NCBI RefSeq assembly: GCF_026914185.1 | Contig: NC_070569.1 | Span: 1,426,001-1,490,000 of the forward strand | From: Puccinia triticina | Lineage: Eukaryota > Basidiomycota > Pucciniomycetes > Pucciniales > Pucciniaceae | Length of the DNA: 64,000 bases | Reading direction: 5' to 3' | Part shown: positions 9,907-21,296 of the stretch, piece by piece | Numbering within the stretch: the first letter of the stretch is position 1 | Layout: each line of letters starts with the position of its first letter | Position numbers and translations under genes: made by a program | The notes under the pieces: generated by a model | Database searches by the model: none | Seen by the model: the letters and a program-made list of their open reading frames with translations, nothing else | What the model was told of the DNA's origin: nothing

Positions 9907-11406
9907 TCAGTAACGAACAGACCGGCAAGCCTTGCGCCTCTTCTGGGTATCAGTACTGGTAGCGGTAGCAGTGTCAGTGCTAATGGGTCCGATCTTGACA
10001 TTGGAGAATTCGACTGAGGCGTCGCCGAACTTGGCTCGGACGTTTTCTGGGTCACCGTCCTTGGCGTCACAAGTACCTCTGGCGACACCCGGCAATTTGG
10101 TGTCCTTGGTGGGTGGGTAGTTGGAGTCGAGCCAGTTCATCGAGGCCATGTGGTCATCCCACAGACTGAACACAAGTACCATTCCTTTCTCAAACGCAGC
10201 ATCCATCGCGGTCATCCCACCTTTGATCTTGAAGTCGTTGATGTCACCGGTGAGCTTCTTGGTGGCGTCACAAAAGCCCTCGGTGATGGAATCGGCCGGC
10301 TTGGCGAGTCCGGGGATCTTGACGGCCTCGTTCTTGATGGTTTTCCCGTCTTGAACATAGATTCGGCGGATTTCAGAAAGCGGACCGGTGTCTTTTCCAT
10401 CGCTGGTGATGAACTGAGTGGTGACGGTGAATTTCTTGGCGGTGTCTACCGTCTTTTTGGGTCCGTAGAATTCCTTGGCGCCCCATCGGTAAGAGGCGAA
10501 GTCGCATCCGTCCTTGTCGCAATCAGCCTTGTATCGGTCACCTTCGCCGTTACCGCAGGCTTTTCCAAGGCAGATTGTTGGCTTGGGGCTTTTGCACGGA
10601 TGGGGAGTGAACGCCTGGGATATCGAGTTGGCCTCCCAGATGTCCATCTCGGTACAGCAGCTGCCCATGTTGCCCGTACCGGAGTTGGGATCTGTCTTCG
10701 ACCCGACCCATCCGTCCGAGTTGGCCTGGAAACAAAAGATAGCATACATGTAAGCCACATGCGACCCAACAATGTCGAATGAAGAAAGAAGACTAACCTT
10801 TCCACCAATCCATTTAACATCCTGGGGACACTGGGCATCACAGTAACCGGTTCCATATTTGGCACCGCATTTGTTGTTGGCAACACCCAGGCCACCATTT
10901 TCCTCCATCGCGGAGAAGTAAAGAGCGCCGTTGAGACCACAGGGAAGCTTGGAGACGTCGACGTCGAAGGAGAACTCCTTGTTTTTAAGCTTGAACATGA
11001 AATACTTGTCGCCGGTCGTAAAATAGAGTCTGGAGCCGAAGTTCTTCCCGTAGGGACCCTGGGTGATAAAGGTGAGCTTCAAGCCATTCTCGATGGGGAC
11101 AACGCCGTAGGTGTCCTTGTAGTTGGCACCGTCAAGCGCGCAGTTCTTGGCACAATCTTCTCCGGTGGGGCATAATTTGGGGTCCCACGTGTTACCGGTG
11201 TAGCAGTTCTGCTTCGATTCAGTGCTGAAAGCCCATCGCCAATTGGCATCGATCGTGGCGCCACCCGTGACGTCCTTGCAGATTTTACCGATGCAGTTCT
11301 TGATGGTAATCGCGGGAGGGACCTCGGGGTTTACGGAGCCAGCTTGCTGGGCACGGATCAACGCGAGGTTGGCCAAGTAAACACTAACAATGACGAACCA
11401 GCGCAT
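9907..11406 (-). CDS. GH7 cellobiohydrolase/endoglucanase, copy 1
   Basis: Secreted glycoside hydrolase family 7 enzyme that cleaves beta-1,4-glucan in cellulose with retention. The start chosen is ATG at 11406, which gives a signal peptide MRWFVIVSVYLANLALIRA with likely cleavage after A19; the frame also stays open upstream, but that part has no homology. One 72-nt intron (10726-10797, GTTAGT...TTCCAG) is in frame and stop-free, so it is easily missed; splicing restores the usual family context GGK/ANSDGW. The spliced protein is 475 residues. The catalytic signature EMDIWE falls at 229-234 (nucleophile E229, D231, acid/base E234), preceded by GSCC. Paired cysteines are abundant. The C-terminus ends in a short Thr-rich and Arg-rich tail with no CBM1. 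Its first 230 residues are identical to the copy at 31620-33164, while the tail differs. Confidence 0.95.
   Translation of the reverse strand: MRWFVIVSVYLANLALIRAQQAGSVNPEVPPAITIKNCIGKICKDVTGGATIDANWRWAFSTESKQNCYTGNTWDPKLCPTGEDCAKNCALDGANYKDTYGVVPIENGLKLTFITQGPYGKNFGSRLYFTTGDKYFMFKLKNKEFSFDVDVSKLPCGLNGALYFSAMEENGGLGVANNKCGAKYGTGYCDAQCPQDVKWIGGKVSLLSSFDIVGSHVAYMYAIFCFQANSDGWVGSKTDPNSGTGNMGSCCTEMDIWEANSISQAFTPHPCKSPKPTICLGKACGNGEGDRYKADCDKDGCDFASYRWGAKEFYGPKKTVDTAKKFTVTTQFITSDGKDTGPLSEIRRIYVQDGKTIKNEAVKIPGLAKPADSITEGFCDATKKLTGDINDFKIKGGMTAMDAAFEKGMVLVFSLWDDHMASMNWLDSNYPPTKDTKLPGVARGTCDAKDGDPENVRAKFGDASVEFSNVKIGPISTDTATATSTDTQKRRKACRSVRY
10726..10797 (-). other. Intron in GH7 copy 1
   Basis: 72 nt, 5' GTTAGT and 3' TTTCCAG on the minus strand, phase 0. 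Its 24 codons have no counterpart in GH7 proteins. The paralogue carries the identical intron at 32484-32555. Confidence 0.85.
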
Positions 11407-11545
11407 GATGGAGAATAAAAGCTGCGAGAAAAAGGTGCTTGTCCGAAAGGGAAAGAGGAATTCGAGTATGGATGGGTTGAGAAAATATACAAGTTGTTTG
11501 CCGGGGTGAAGAAGGGAAGTTAAACAGACCGGACGGAATGAGGCC

Positions 11546-11553
11546 CTTTTATA
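11546..11553 (-). promoter_or_regulatory. TATA box of GH7 copy 1
   Basis: TATAAAAG on the minus strand, 140 bp upstream of the chosen ATG. The paralogue has the same word 130 bp upstream although the surrounding flanks are unrelated. Confidence 0.6.
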
Positions 11554-12412
11554 GAGAAATTTGCAAGAGGGTAACAGGCTACCACCAGGTAGGCTGAATG
11601 GCCAACGGAAGAACCGAGTCGCAGTGCATCCAAGAATGCTCTCGGCTCGTAACAGGACGAGACCCACGTAACTACATACATGTACGCAATTCAGGGCTGA
11701 GGGCTTTGAAACAGCTTGAGAATCAATCCCCATGACTATCTATCTGAGATCTGGGCGAACCCGTAGCTGTGGGTGAGAGCCTCATGCGGAGCTACAGCTT
11801 GCCATATTCTAGTCGAGCATAACAAAGCCTCAAACTGCATGTAGCCCCAACGGGGCCGCCCCGCAGGGTCTCTGGAGGTCGCACTTCGGGCGAGGCGCAC
11901 CCGCCCCGCCCCTGACTAGGCACTGGCGCTAATTTCTTCACCACTTCCTGGCGCGTCGGAAGCAACCCAAGCACGAAGTAGGGGATGTTGCGGCCCGTGT
12001 TGCCAATGCCGCAATGTGCCTTGGCGTCGGTAGGGTGATGGCGCTACGGGTGATGGCGCTACGGGTGATGGCGCTACGGGTGAAAGACGGGTCCGTTCGC
12101 CCACGGGCCACGACCGAGTGACCGGCGCGCGCGCCAAAAATTTGTAACCTTTACTCCAAATTCCACACACAAAAGGTAGGTTGCGTTGTCAGGCGCTGCT
12201 CCATTCAACAGCATGTGGGTGAACCGAATCCGGCAAGTACAGGTCCGCAGTTGTTGCCCACTTGCCCAATTCATCTCAAGTAGACCAAGACGCGATGGGG
12301 ATGTGTAGGAGAGTGCGGCCATGCTCGTGTTTGTCATAGAAAGGGCTGAATTTTGGATAACGTGGGGTGGCTAATAGAGCCGAAAGAGATGGAATCGAGC
12401 TTGAAATCTACA
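11554..12412. other. Intergenic, no gene; contains a 3 x 15-bp tandem repeat
   Basis: At 12034-12078 the unit GGTGATGGCGCTACG occurs three times in tandem. The remaining DNA is GC-rich without a supported coding region. Confidence 0.5.
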
Positions 12413-13014
12413 AGGACCCAGGAAACCCCCCATAAATGACCGTAACCAAAATGTATGGATTTTTGGGCAAAAACCAAAATTGGTACGCACAAAATGTGTA
12501 TGAATGACCTTTTTTTCCATCAAACGTACACACCGCAAAGGTATGACAATAAGCCTGGGGATGGGAGGGTAGTAACTTAAAATGTATGTGAGTCAACAGG
12601 GAAAAGGTCCTGGTGCTCCTCTTTGCACCCCCCCCCCCCCCCACCCCCTCGGCACACAACCCACTTGATGACCAGCGCACACCGGTCATCGAGAGGGTCA
12701 GAGTGGGTTGTGTACCCACTCGATGACCGGACTTTGCCGGTCATTGAGTAGGCTGAGACCCACTCAATGACTGGCATGTGCACCGGTCATCAAGAGGGCT
12801 TAAAGATCCTCAACCTGAGTTTTTTTTTTATGTGTACGCAGGCCTGGTGCCCCCTGCGGGGAAAAAAATGGTAGGTACGGAGAATGTATGGAAAGTTGGG
12901 AAATACTCTGAGCATACACACAAAATGTGTATGAATGAGGTCAAAAAATGTATGAATTTTGGCCAAAATCTGGATTTTAGGTTACAGTCATTTATGGGGG
13001 GTTTCCTGGGTCCT
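12413..13014. mobile_element. Non-autonomous TIR element, 602 bp, 8-bp TSD
   Basis: Terminal inverted repeats of about 34 bp begin AGGACCCAGGAAACC and differ at one position near their inner end. The 8-bp direct repeat AATCTACA flanks it exactly (12405-12412 and 13015-13022). There is no coding capacity. The centre holds a C-run with As around 12630 and four alternating copies of a GATGACCGG-containing word in both orientations. An 8-bp duplication fits the hAT class, but the termini do not match the hAT 5'-YARNG consensus, so the superfamily is open. Confidence 0.85.
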
Positions 13015-13053
13015 AATCTACAGCAATGTCAGAGACCAAGGGGAGAACGTAAG

Positions 13054-13191
13054 TTCATGCATGTATAAATGCATAAATCATCAATTCATAAAACTTTGTT
13101 TGCAGGGGATCTCACCAATCTGGTAATCTTTGGCTTTCCCAGCCAAAGAATTTTTATGAATTTATGATTTACGCATTTATGCATGCATGAA
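13054..13191. repeat. Foldback element, about 138 bp
   Basis: The left arm starting TTCATGCATG pairs over about 40 bp with the right arm ending CATGCATGAA, with a few mismatches. No clear target duplication. Confidence 0.65.
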
Positions 13192-13318
13192 TTCCAACTT
13201 TGAAAACCATGTATCTCAAGACTTGACATCAGGATTTATTTAAACCCGCCATGTTTATCAATTTGATGCAATTAGGAGCAAGAGTTGTGTAAATAAATGT
13301 AGACATGTCCATTACACT

Positions 13319-13479
13319 TATGGTATTCAAAATTACACATGTCACTATTTACATAAAATTATAAAACCAATTTTGGCTGGGAGATGTCAGCGTGCATAAA
13401 ACTTAAAGTGACATCTCCCAGCCAAAATTGCAGTTTATGACTTTATGTAAAAAAATCTTATGCAATTTTGAATACCATA
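13319..13479. repeat. Foldback MITE, 161 bp
   Basis: Ends TATGGTATTCAAAATT and its inverse. A second inverted block, around TTTGGCTGGGAGATGTCA, sits near the centre. The trinucleotide ACT flanks both ends (13316-13318, 13480-13482), compatible with a 3-bp duplication but weak on its own. Confidence 0.65.
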
Positions 13480-13641
13480 ACTTTGCACTGCCTGTGGCAA
13501 TATTCAATCACGAACTTGACTGACATAGTGCGTGAGCCTTGAGGTCAATTTTGCCAAACCAATGACTCCAAAATTTCTCAAGTTTAATGGCTTCAAGTTC
13601 AACGGCCTTCTCATCCTAGCCAGAAATGCAGCTACAGACAG

Positions 13642-13803
13642 TGGAAGACTTCCCGTAGGATCTACACCCCCCGCACAGACTAAAATTTCACAGATGTAAA
13701 CCTTACTGGCTGGTGAAAAGTGATTGAGATCAAGTTCTCACAAGCCAGTAAGGTTTAACCTGGCCTGACAGATCTGGATTTTTAGCCCACGGGAAGTCAT
13801 CCA
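13642..13803. repeat. Foldback MITE, about 162 bp
   Basis: The outer arms TGGAAGACTTCCCGT and its near-inverse enclose an inner perfect palindrome AACCTTACTGGCT / AGCCAGTAAGGTT. Non-coding. Confidence 0.6.
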
Positions 13804-14159
13804 GTATTGGTGGACCTTCTCCAGAATTTCTGACAAACCACTCAAATTGAGGTTGATACACGCCAGTTGCTTCATGGCACAGTGTATTTTACTTAACTGC
13901 AAGACAAATTGTAACTGGTTTCCTTGAAACATGTCTATGTGCTGAATCCTATGTTATGTACCAAGTGTCCCAGTAAAAGCTGTTAACTGGGTTTATTTTG
14001 ATATTGAGCTGATCAGTTTCACTTTTGAATACACTAAATGCCACAATTTCTTCTGGTGTGTGTAAAACCAGACAATAGTAAAGGGAAGCGGAGTACGGCC
14101 AGCATCTCCCTGACTCTCCCTGACCCAATTCACATGCACATTTTGTTTAGCATTATTCC

Positions 14160-14720
14160 AGCGGCCTGGGATGGGCAAGCGGCTTCATTTCCACCACCCC
14201 CGCTCCATCCCAGCTTAACTAAGCCTCTCAAACGGAGGGTCCGGGGAACCCCGCCTTGAGGGCTCTCCGTAGGAGAGGCTTATGCATAATGTCTGAAAGC
14301 TGGCAGACAAGCTGGGAAGGATTTTAAACCCTAAAAACACAAAAACAGAATTCAAAAATCAACAACACATGTACAGAGAAATCTGAGTAGACAGTTCTCT
14401 CAGCAGTACTGATGCGCACCCTCGCCCAAGTTTTTGAGGAATAAACTCCAAAACTGATTGAAGGAACCTATTTTGAAGGTCAAAGGAATCCTGAAGGATA
14501 TTCCATTGCAACACTGCAACTGTTCCGATCCACGGATTTTATCGGCAATACCATGGATCAGATTCCTTTTTGATCCATAGTTTTCCAAATGTTGTGTACC
14601 GGATAGGCACGGTGATCCAATCCCCATGGATTGGATCACTCAGAACAATACATCCTTAGCTCACATTGTGGATTGTCTTGCAATATTGTTACAATCCGAT
14701 CCGGGATTGCAGGGGTTTGT
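14160..14720. repeat. Dispersed repeat R1, partial copy with GC hairpin
   Basis: This block recurs, diverged, at 27000-27400: the order GC-rich hairpin, 'aatgtctgaa', 'tgatgcgcaccct', 'ctccaaaactgattgaagga' is the same. The hairpin at 14220-14282 is closed by TAAGCCTCTC / GAGAGGCTTA. No coding region is visible. Confidence 0.7.
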
Positions 14721-15009
14721 TTTGTTGCGTGTATGATTCTTTACTCCGTGTATATTGTATTTAGATGACTAGTAAGTTAAGTGGCCCCGTATTACTAAAA
14801 GGCCTGATAATAGATACACAAGAGGCTAAAAAAATTTGTGTATTGTATATGGGGCTTGGACTCAGAGGAAGAGACAGACTATGGGGTAGAAGAGGAAATA
14901 GGGAGTAATGAGAAACAGAGGGGGCGAGAGCAAAACAGAAATTTTACTCTTGAGAAGTCTCTTGTTTGGGTACCTTTCTGGTCTTCTTCATTTTGGTGTC
15001 TTCCATGCA

Positions 15010-17864
15010 TGATTCAACTATAGATTGAGCTTTGGCAAAATAGCCATTGGGTTTGATTCCCTGCTTGAGCCACTGATGCAAACTAGCACATCTCTCAATT
15101 GTTTGTGCAGCCAAACCACCTCTGCCTCATCCACATGTATCGGCGGCGGCAGAGAAGGTTTGTTCAACACTTGCTGATGTTGCAATGCAAGCCAAGTAGT
15201 CTCGGACCAACGTTGATAAGATCAGAAATTCACGTTTGTGGTCCTGAATCAATCAACATATAAATATTGAGTTCAAACGTTCTCAAGTAGCGGTACATAG
15301 TATTGATTTGTTACTGACCTTCCACCAGTCAAGGCACTGGTCTGCATCAGATAAGTGTAGCTTATATTTACCTTAAGATAGATGGTCAGTTCATCGTCCG
15401 GTGGGCCATTGGTTGCATCAGGGAAAAAATCCACATCTGCCACCAGGCAATGATGCTTGCTGGATTGCGACTTCTTTGCAATTGGAGCCAAGCATTCAAT
15501 GGATTTGTCCTCAGAAGCTGTGTTGATTTCAGATTTCCAAGCATCAAATTTTTCTTGGATCAGTGACTTAGCGTGGTTGTGATGGCACGGGAACCATACC
15601 TTAAACATGGAAAGTTGATATGCCGGGTTGAGAACTGTTGCGAGAAGGATTACATCGCAGCCAAGGGCCTCGCGGAGGTAAGTTTCAGTCTTGGAGGCCA
15701 TCTTGTTGAACATGTCCTGGAGCTCCGGTTTGTGTGTGGACTCCTTGTGCTTCTTGATGATCTCCTTTATGTATTTGTATTCCGCGATCATCAGGCATGC
15801 AGACAAGTTATCACCTTCCATCCTCTTGGTGATAAAATAGAATCCCTAGTTACACAACGTATCAATCAGTTTAAGTTTAAATTTTTCATTGGATGAGCGA
15901 TGAACATGAGGAAATGCTTGACTTACAGCAAGAATATCATTGAATTTCTTGGTGATTTCCCAGTCATGTTGGTAGATTTTGCAGTTGTTGAAGAAGTTCT
16001 TACTCTCCCCCCCCCCCCCCCCCTCAGTCTCTTGTCAATCTTGCTTGTTTTTGATTAACTTAGTGAATACATTGTATGCGCGGTCCCTGCTCTGATACTT
16101 GATGTTCCATTGAATGCCGTAGCCGGCGATCAGCCCAGGCCCTTCGTAATCGACTTTCTTGGCAAATTGGTCAAACTCGGATCGTTTGGATTATGAAGAA
16201 GTAATCTGTTGAATTACAAAATCAATCTGTGAAAAGAGTCAGTTTCCTTTGCATACACACAAACATGTTTAGGGAACAAAACGTACTTTTTTTAAGGCAC
16301 TTGACAAGTTATATACTGTCCCCTCATTGCCAAATGTTGTCTTTTCCTTATTTGCATGTTGAACTACATCCTTGTTGTCTGACTCAAGGTCATTATTGCT
16401 GTTGATTTCCTTGGGTTCACATGGAACCAAATCCACAACAACTCCGGAGTTGTCTATGATGGTTGACTCTTCAACAATCAAGTCAAGTCCCGGAACAAAA
16501 CCAAGTGCGCTGTGTTTCACTTTTGTGGGCCCAGCCGGGGTTATTTCAAGGGCTTTGAGGCTGGCATTCAAGATGAGGGCCACCTTGTGGCAAAAGCAGC
16601 GGATATGGTTTGACAAGAGGTTGATGTTGATACCGGTTTTCTTGAGGATCAACCTGTCCACCTCAACAGCCATTGTCCCATTGTTCAATCCTGAATCAGT
16701 GGTCTGAGCTATGATGTAAAGGTGAAGAGAAGATTAACTGTAATTTTTGAAGCTGAATAAATGTGAGCTAAACTTATCTTTTTGTGAAGGGAAGCCTTTG
16801 TTATGATGTAGGCGAATGGGACCGCTAAGAATTTGCCTTGATGAATCCACGGAATATACTTCAGACCGAGGTGGGAAACACAGTAGACCCAGTCTTTCGA
16901 TATGTAGCCAGCCAATATCCCCATGAAATCATGGTGATTCCCCTTTGTGGTACAGATGTCATGGATCAGCGTTATCTTGGAATCAATTCCCTGAGATAGA
17001 CAACAAAAGGAATTGTCAGTTGATTGAAAGTAGCAAAGTGAAAGGGGAGAGAACAGGTTATCTTACCTTCAGCTGAGAGAGAACTTTCTCTTGCAGGTCA
17101 AGATCAAGTTGATGTGCCTCTGTTGCGGCCCAAATACGGGTATAGAGCTGGATCCCACGTCAAACGTAATTGAAAGCTGCTGAGAGGAGTGAATCTTCTA
17201 ACCGAGTCCACGGCAACAATAAAAGGATAATCCACATGACCAGCATCAAATTGAGGAGCTTATTGTTGAATTCACTGTGCTTGATGAAATTTGAAATCAT
17301 TCCAACTTGCTTCTCCTTTTGCTTATCCTCGATTTATCTCAATGTAAGAGGAAGTTTAGCCCCCGCTTTGATTGCGGCCGCTCTTCCGGGACAGGCCGAT
17401 TGTTTTAGGTTTCCATCTTGGTGCTTGATTAAGTTTCCTTGGGTTCCTTCAGCCCGCTTATATACATTTGGGCACCAACGGCACTGATAGTGCAGACGCG
17501 GCCCAGTGGTCTGTTCAAATATTGAATTAGTTCTCACAGTACAGACTATAGTGAGCCAAAGTCAGAGAATGATACAACTTACTTCTCCTTTACCATGCGT
17601 GGGGGCTTCGAAGTAATCTTTAATGTCATCAAAATCATCCTGCTTTCTCCCGCGAGCCTTTTGGTTTTTTATCTTCAGGTTTTCATCATTGGAGGCCTGC
17701 GTAAGGTCCATGACAGATTCTGAGTGGTCTCCGGATTCTATTACAGTTTTTTTCTTTTTGTTTTTGACAGGCTGAATGATTGAGGAACTGGAATGTGGGA
17801 CTGGCCGTTTACAACTTTGACTGGTAGTGGCAGTGTTGGAATCTTCACCTGGAATCAAAGAGGG
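15010..17864 (-). pseudogene. hAT-superfamily transposase, multi-exon, inactivated
   Basis: Cut-and-paste DNA transposase, read from high to low coordinates. A low-complexity N-terminus (17562-17858) precedes a BED zinc finger near 17340-17530 (CRWCPNVY...NLIKHQDG). Next come LPWTRLEDSLLSAAFNYV and WAATEAHQLDLDLQ (about 17085-17260), CTTKGNHHDFMGI...HLGLKYIPW (about 16795-16990), TTDSGLNNGTMA and NHIRCFCHKVALILNA (16550-16700), LIAGYGIQWNIKYQSR (about 16070-16170), LLATVLNPAYQLSMFK (about 15600), and the hATC dimerisation region TLVRDYLACIATSASVEQTF near 15160-15230. These blocks are separated by likely introns. In-frame stops interrupt the AAFNYV block near 17160 and the hATC domain near 15125, so this is a relic. 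I could not find terminal inverted repeats. Confidence 0.85.
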
Positions 17865-17869
17865 ATGAT

Positions 17870-18084
17870 TGTAGAGACTGTAAAATGAAGATGTGTCTGG
17901 TGAGAGTCGAACTCACGACCTCAGCTATGCTGAGACACATACTAGAGTGCTGCCTTTACCAACTAGGCTACAGACGCTTGTGGCTGCCAGCTGGGTGGTT
18001 GGTTGGTAGTGCTCATGGGCCAATCCAACAGCCCTCCATACTGTGGTGATACATCATGGTAGCAGACTAACAGACAACTCAACA
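17870..18084 (-). mobile_element. 215-bp TG...CA element with tRNA-like core, TSD ATGAT
   Basis: ATGAT occurs directly before 17870 (17865-17869) and directly after 18084 (18085-18089). The insert runs TGTAGAG...CTCAACA. Read on the minus strand it starts TGTTGAGTTGTC, has about 107 bp of leader, then an 85-nt tRNA-like segment, then a 23-bp tail. A second, differently sequenced element of the same layout is at 27494-27741. TG...CA ends with a 5-bp duplication are LTR/integrase hallmarks, while the core is of Pol III type. Confidence 0.65.
17893..17977 (-). tRNA. Degenerate class-II-like tRNA sequence
   Basis: Acceptor GCGTCTG / CAGACAC (one mismatch), D arm GCCT...AGGC with a box-A-like TAGCCTAGTTGG, long variable arm CTCAGC-ATA-GCTGAG, perfect T arm GTGAG-TTCGACT-CTCAC. 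The anticodon stem does not pair properly and appears to lack a base, so identity cannot be assigned. Probably a pseudo-tRNA or Pol III promoter within the 17870-18084 element, not a working tRNA. Confidence 0.45.
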
Positions 18085-18089
18085 ATGAT

Positions 18090-18555
18090 CCTTGTTGACA
18101 AGAGATCGTTGAGTATTGTTGTCAGGTCAAACATAGTTGGCATGGGTTCTGACAGGGGTGGTCACCCAGGTTGATTGGCAAGATGGAGGACGTGAGGGAG
18201 TCGCAGGAATGTGGGGGGAAGAGGAAGGCCGGGCCATCTGGCAGAGATGAGCTGGGGGAGCAGCAAGGCAGAGTTCGACTCTGCCTGTGACCCGAGGGAA
18301 TGGGGCTGTCCCATTCCCATCATCAGTACTGGTACATTTGCATATGTTTATGCATATTGTGGGCTAGGGCTCCTCTATACCCGTTTGATCCAAGCCCTAA
18401 CCCAATACGTGGAATAGTATCAAAATACAGTCTGGTATTTATACGGATCAGATTGGTAGTCCCAATCCACACGGACTGTGGCAGATGTATTGGACCAATC
18501 TGTCAATCCACTTGTCATCAATAATGCAGGATTGTATCTACTATTCCAGTCATTA
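18090..18555. other. Degenerate repeat DNA, no gene
   Basis: AT-rich DNA with short inverted words (for example around 18080-18130). The portion 18420-18555 continues at 20221 once the solo LTR is removed. No coding region is supported. Confidence 0.4.
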
Positions 18556-20220
18556 TGTCAGCTGGCTACTATGGCAGAGCCACCGTGACATAAAAATATA
18601 CAAATAAAATATGAAAAGTAGTTTTACATATGAAAGAGACATTATTACTCTTACATATGTAAAACTACGCAAAAAACATTAAAAACACTTATAAATAATT
18701 AATTACTTAGCTTTGTGTAATTAATAAGTAAAATATTATGAAAGATTCTGATTCTACGGGTAAAATAACCTAGGGTACCTCACTTACATGTACCCTTAAT
18801 TATTATCCCTTCCTTGTGTAAACTAACTTCAAAGTTTACGCAAGTGCATCACGCCCCGCGTGGATGCACTTGTATGCACATATATATATAAGTACATATA
18901 TTTACAACCATTTTTAGTGACGTAACTGAGGTGTTGTGTACAGTTCAAAAGATAGCTTTATTTGTTGCGTGGCGCACCCAAGCCCGCGTGCTTTGTTGCC
19001 TAGAGCTCAAGCCCGCGCTCCTAGTGTAAATATATGCATAATGCATAAACTAGCCCGCAACCAAAGCGCTCAGGTTACCAATAAGTAAGAATGGGCCAGA
19101 ATACGCCCCAATAACAATATTACATGTGTTATAGGGCTTGTACACATGTAATTAATCACCAAACAAGATGTAATTACCACGTCATTCAATATAAAAACAT
19201 TCTAGACTGAAAAGAGCTCTTGCAGCGTGCACAGGAGACACTAGAAAGCGCCCCAGCTTCTCCCAAGCCTCACTACACGTAGATTACAACTGTAGTAAAT
19301 ATGTAGAAGGGGTCAAATGAACTGGAGCAATCAATAAGCGCCTCCAGAACATGTATAAAGCACTGCTTACACGTGTACTAGTACACAGAAGCCAGTTCTA
19401 GTACCTTCTGTGGCACATTTTCACGGAAATGAGCGTCACAGAACCCCCAAACCAGCCCCCATGACGTGTAAGGCACGTGTGAAATCACGCAGAACCTCTG
19501 TAAAAGGTCCTTGGCAACCCTTGTATCCAAGCCCCAAGGTTCCACGACCCACAGCGCCTTCTAGCGCAACCAAATTGCCTCAGAATGCGCCCACAAGTGT
19601 CCCCATGTCCCCTGGGCGCCCCTGGAGGCCTGCCTAGGCTATATAAAGGGCCCTTTCTCCGCCCAAAAGGAGATTCCCCAGCTTTACATTACCTATTAGA
19701 ATTTTACCCGCCTTCAACAGCCTCATTAGCCTGTGATTTGCTAGGTAAAATACCTACTTTCGTGATTTTTAGCCCCAATTTCCGCCCTGAAGCTGTCCAG
19801 TAACCACCCTGCCCTCAAGATTACCACTTCTGAGCGCCTCCAACTGCCCAACTTCACGCCTGAAGAACCTCAAGTGCCCCTAGGGTCTTATACTAGTAAG
19901 TTTAAGCCCCTTCTCTTGAGATTCTCCGCTATTTCTTTCTGGGATTTAAAACACCCCTGTTTACAGGCCCCAGTTCTTCATTCTAGAGGGATTAAACACC
20001 CCTGATTTATCAGGCCCCTCTTTAAAATTAATTATATTCATTTTATTACGTCAAATTGGCCCAAATTGGCCCAAATTGCCTTATTCTTACGCCATAATTC
20101 CCAACAATTACGTTGGAATTAACCCTTATAACCTTGTCTTAGAGTTTTATAACTCTAATCTTTTGCTTTGCACCACGTGTAGCTAGAAGGATAATATCCT
20201 TGGCATCACGTAGGCTGACA
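18556..20220. mobile_element. Solo LTR, 1665 bp, TSD CATTA
   Basis: The ends are TGTCAGC and GCTGACA, perfectly inverted. The pentamer CATTA lies directly before (18551-18555) and directly after (20221-20225). A TATA-like CTATATAAAG lies near 19640. No gag or pol is present. This is the expected footprint of LTR-LTR recombination of a large LTR retrotransposon. Orientation is suggested as plus only by the TATA word. Confidence 0.85.
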
Positions 20221-20225
20221 CATTA

Positions 20226-21240
20226 CCAATCCCAAATATTGGCCCAGATTTCAACCCAATAACAACCAATATCGTTCCATGGATTGGAACAGTTGCACTG
20301 TTGTCCATTTCTCTGAAGATCCAATTTTGGATTTTCTGATAATATGCACAATTGAATATCTTATCTGCAAAAATTGAGTGGCTACACTGTGGGCACGTTT
20401 CGCTGTCAAGAGGACAGAGATTTCCCGTACTCGGGACTCTGTTTGACCCACCAGTGGTTGACAACATCATGGCGGGGCGCACAATGTCTGTCAAAGAGCT
20501 GGCAGGCACACCGTTTGGATGGCCGGTGTAATAGCAGTGCCAATGACAGCAAGCAGATTGTCCATCCAACCTGGGCCGTGTTGAAGACGACAACATGTGT
20601 GGCATTGCAACCAGCCCACCACGCCATAACTTTGTACACCGACCCAACCAGGTCGGCCATTGAGGCGGCAGAATGCTGGCGTTGTAGGACTCGTGTGGGA
20701 CACTAAATATAATTTGGTGAAATATCCGCTGAGGGGGAAATAAATTGCTTAATAGGTTGAAAGGCTATTACAACTTACAGGTGGTTTGAAAGACCTGCCC
20801 CTCTAATAATACTATGCAAATATCTAAGAGTCTTGTAATCAATATTTATAAAGATATGGCTGATTCCAAGATAGATCTTACTTTCATATAGTAATCTCTA
20901 TCAGACCTAGATCACTTGATTCAACAGGCTAGCAAATCTGTTATAACTTCTTTGCTTGCAGGCAATATACTTACTTTGTTATACTTGCACTACACGTTAC
21001 TAATATGCTGCTTAACTCGAATTTGTTGTTGTGTTATGCTTGGTTCTACTACTGCCGACACACTTATACTACTACCAAACTTCTACGCTACTTGTACTAA
21101 TCACTAATACTGCTAATAACCACTGCTGACTAAACTAACTACTGTGAACAAACCTTCCTAGGCTGATGCTAACTAAACTAACTACCCACTTGTGACCAAA
21201 CCTCTGTAGGCTGATGGGGAAACATCTGATGAGGGGAGAA
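20226..21240. other. Repeat remnants, no gene
   Basis: The words around 20280-20380 (TTTCTGATAATATGCACAATTGAAT) recur at 27360-27400. The block 20766-20935 ('gtggtttgaaagacctgcccctct' ... 'ctctatcagacctagatca') recurs at 41455-41600. These are fragments of dispersed elements. No supported coding region. Confidence 0.5.
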
Positions 21241-21296
21241 AGGGCCTTGTTATATATTGAAGGGTGAGGGATTTTTGCTCCAGGGAAGCTCCTCAT

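Noticed and set aside
11407..11733. N-terminal extension of GH7 copy 1 by 109 residues
   Set aside because: No homology, absent in the paralogue, and it would bury the signal peptide and overlap the TATA box.
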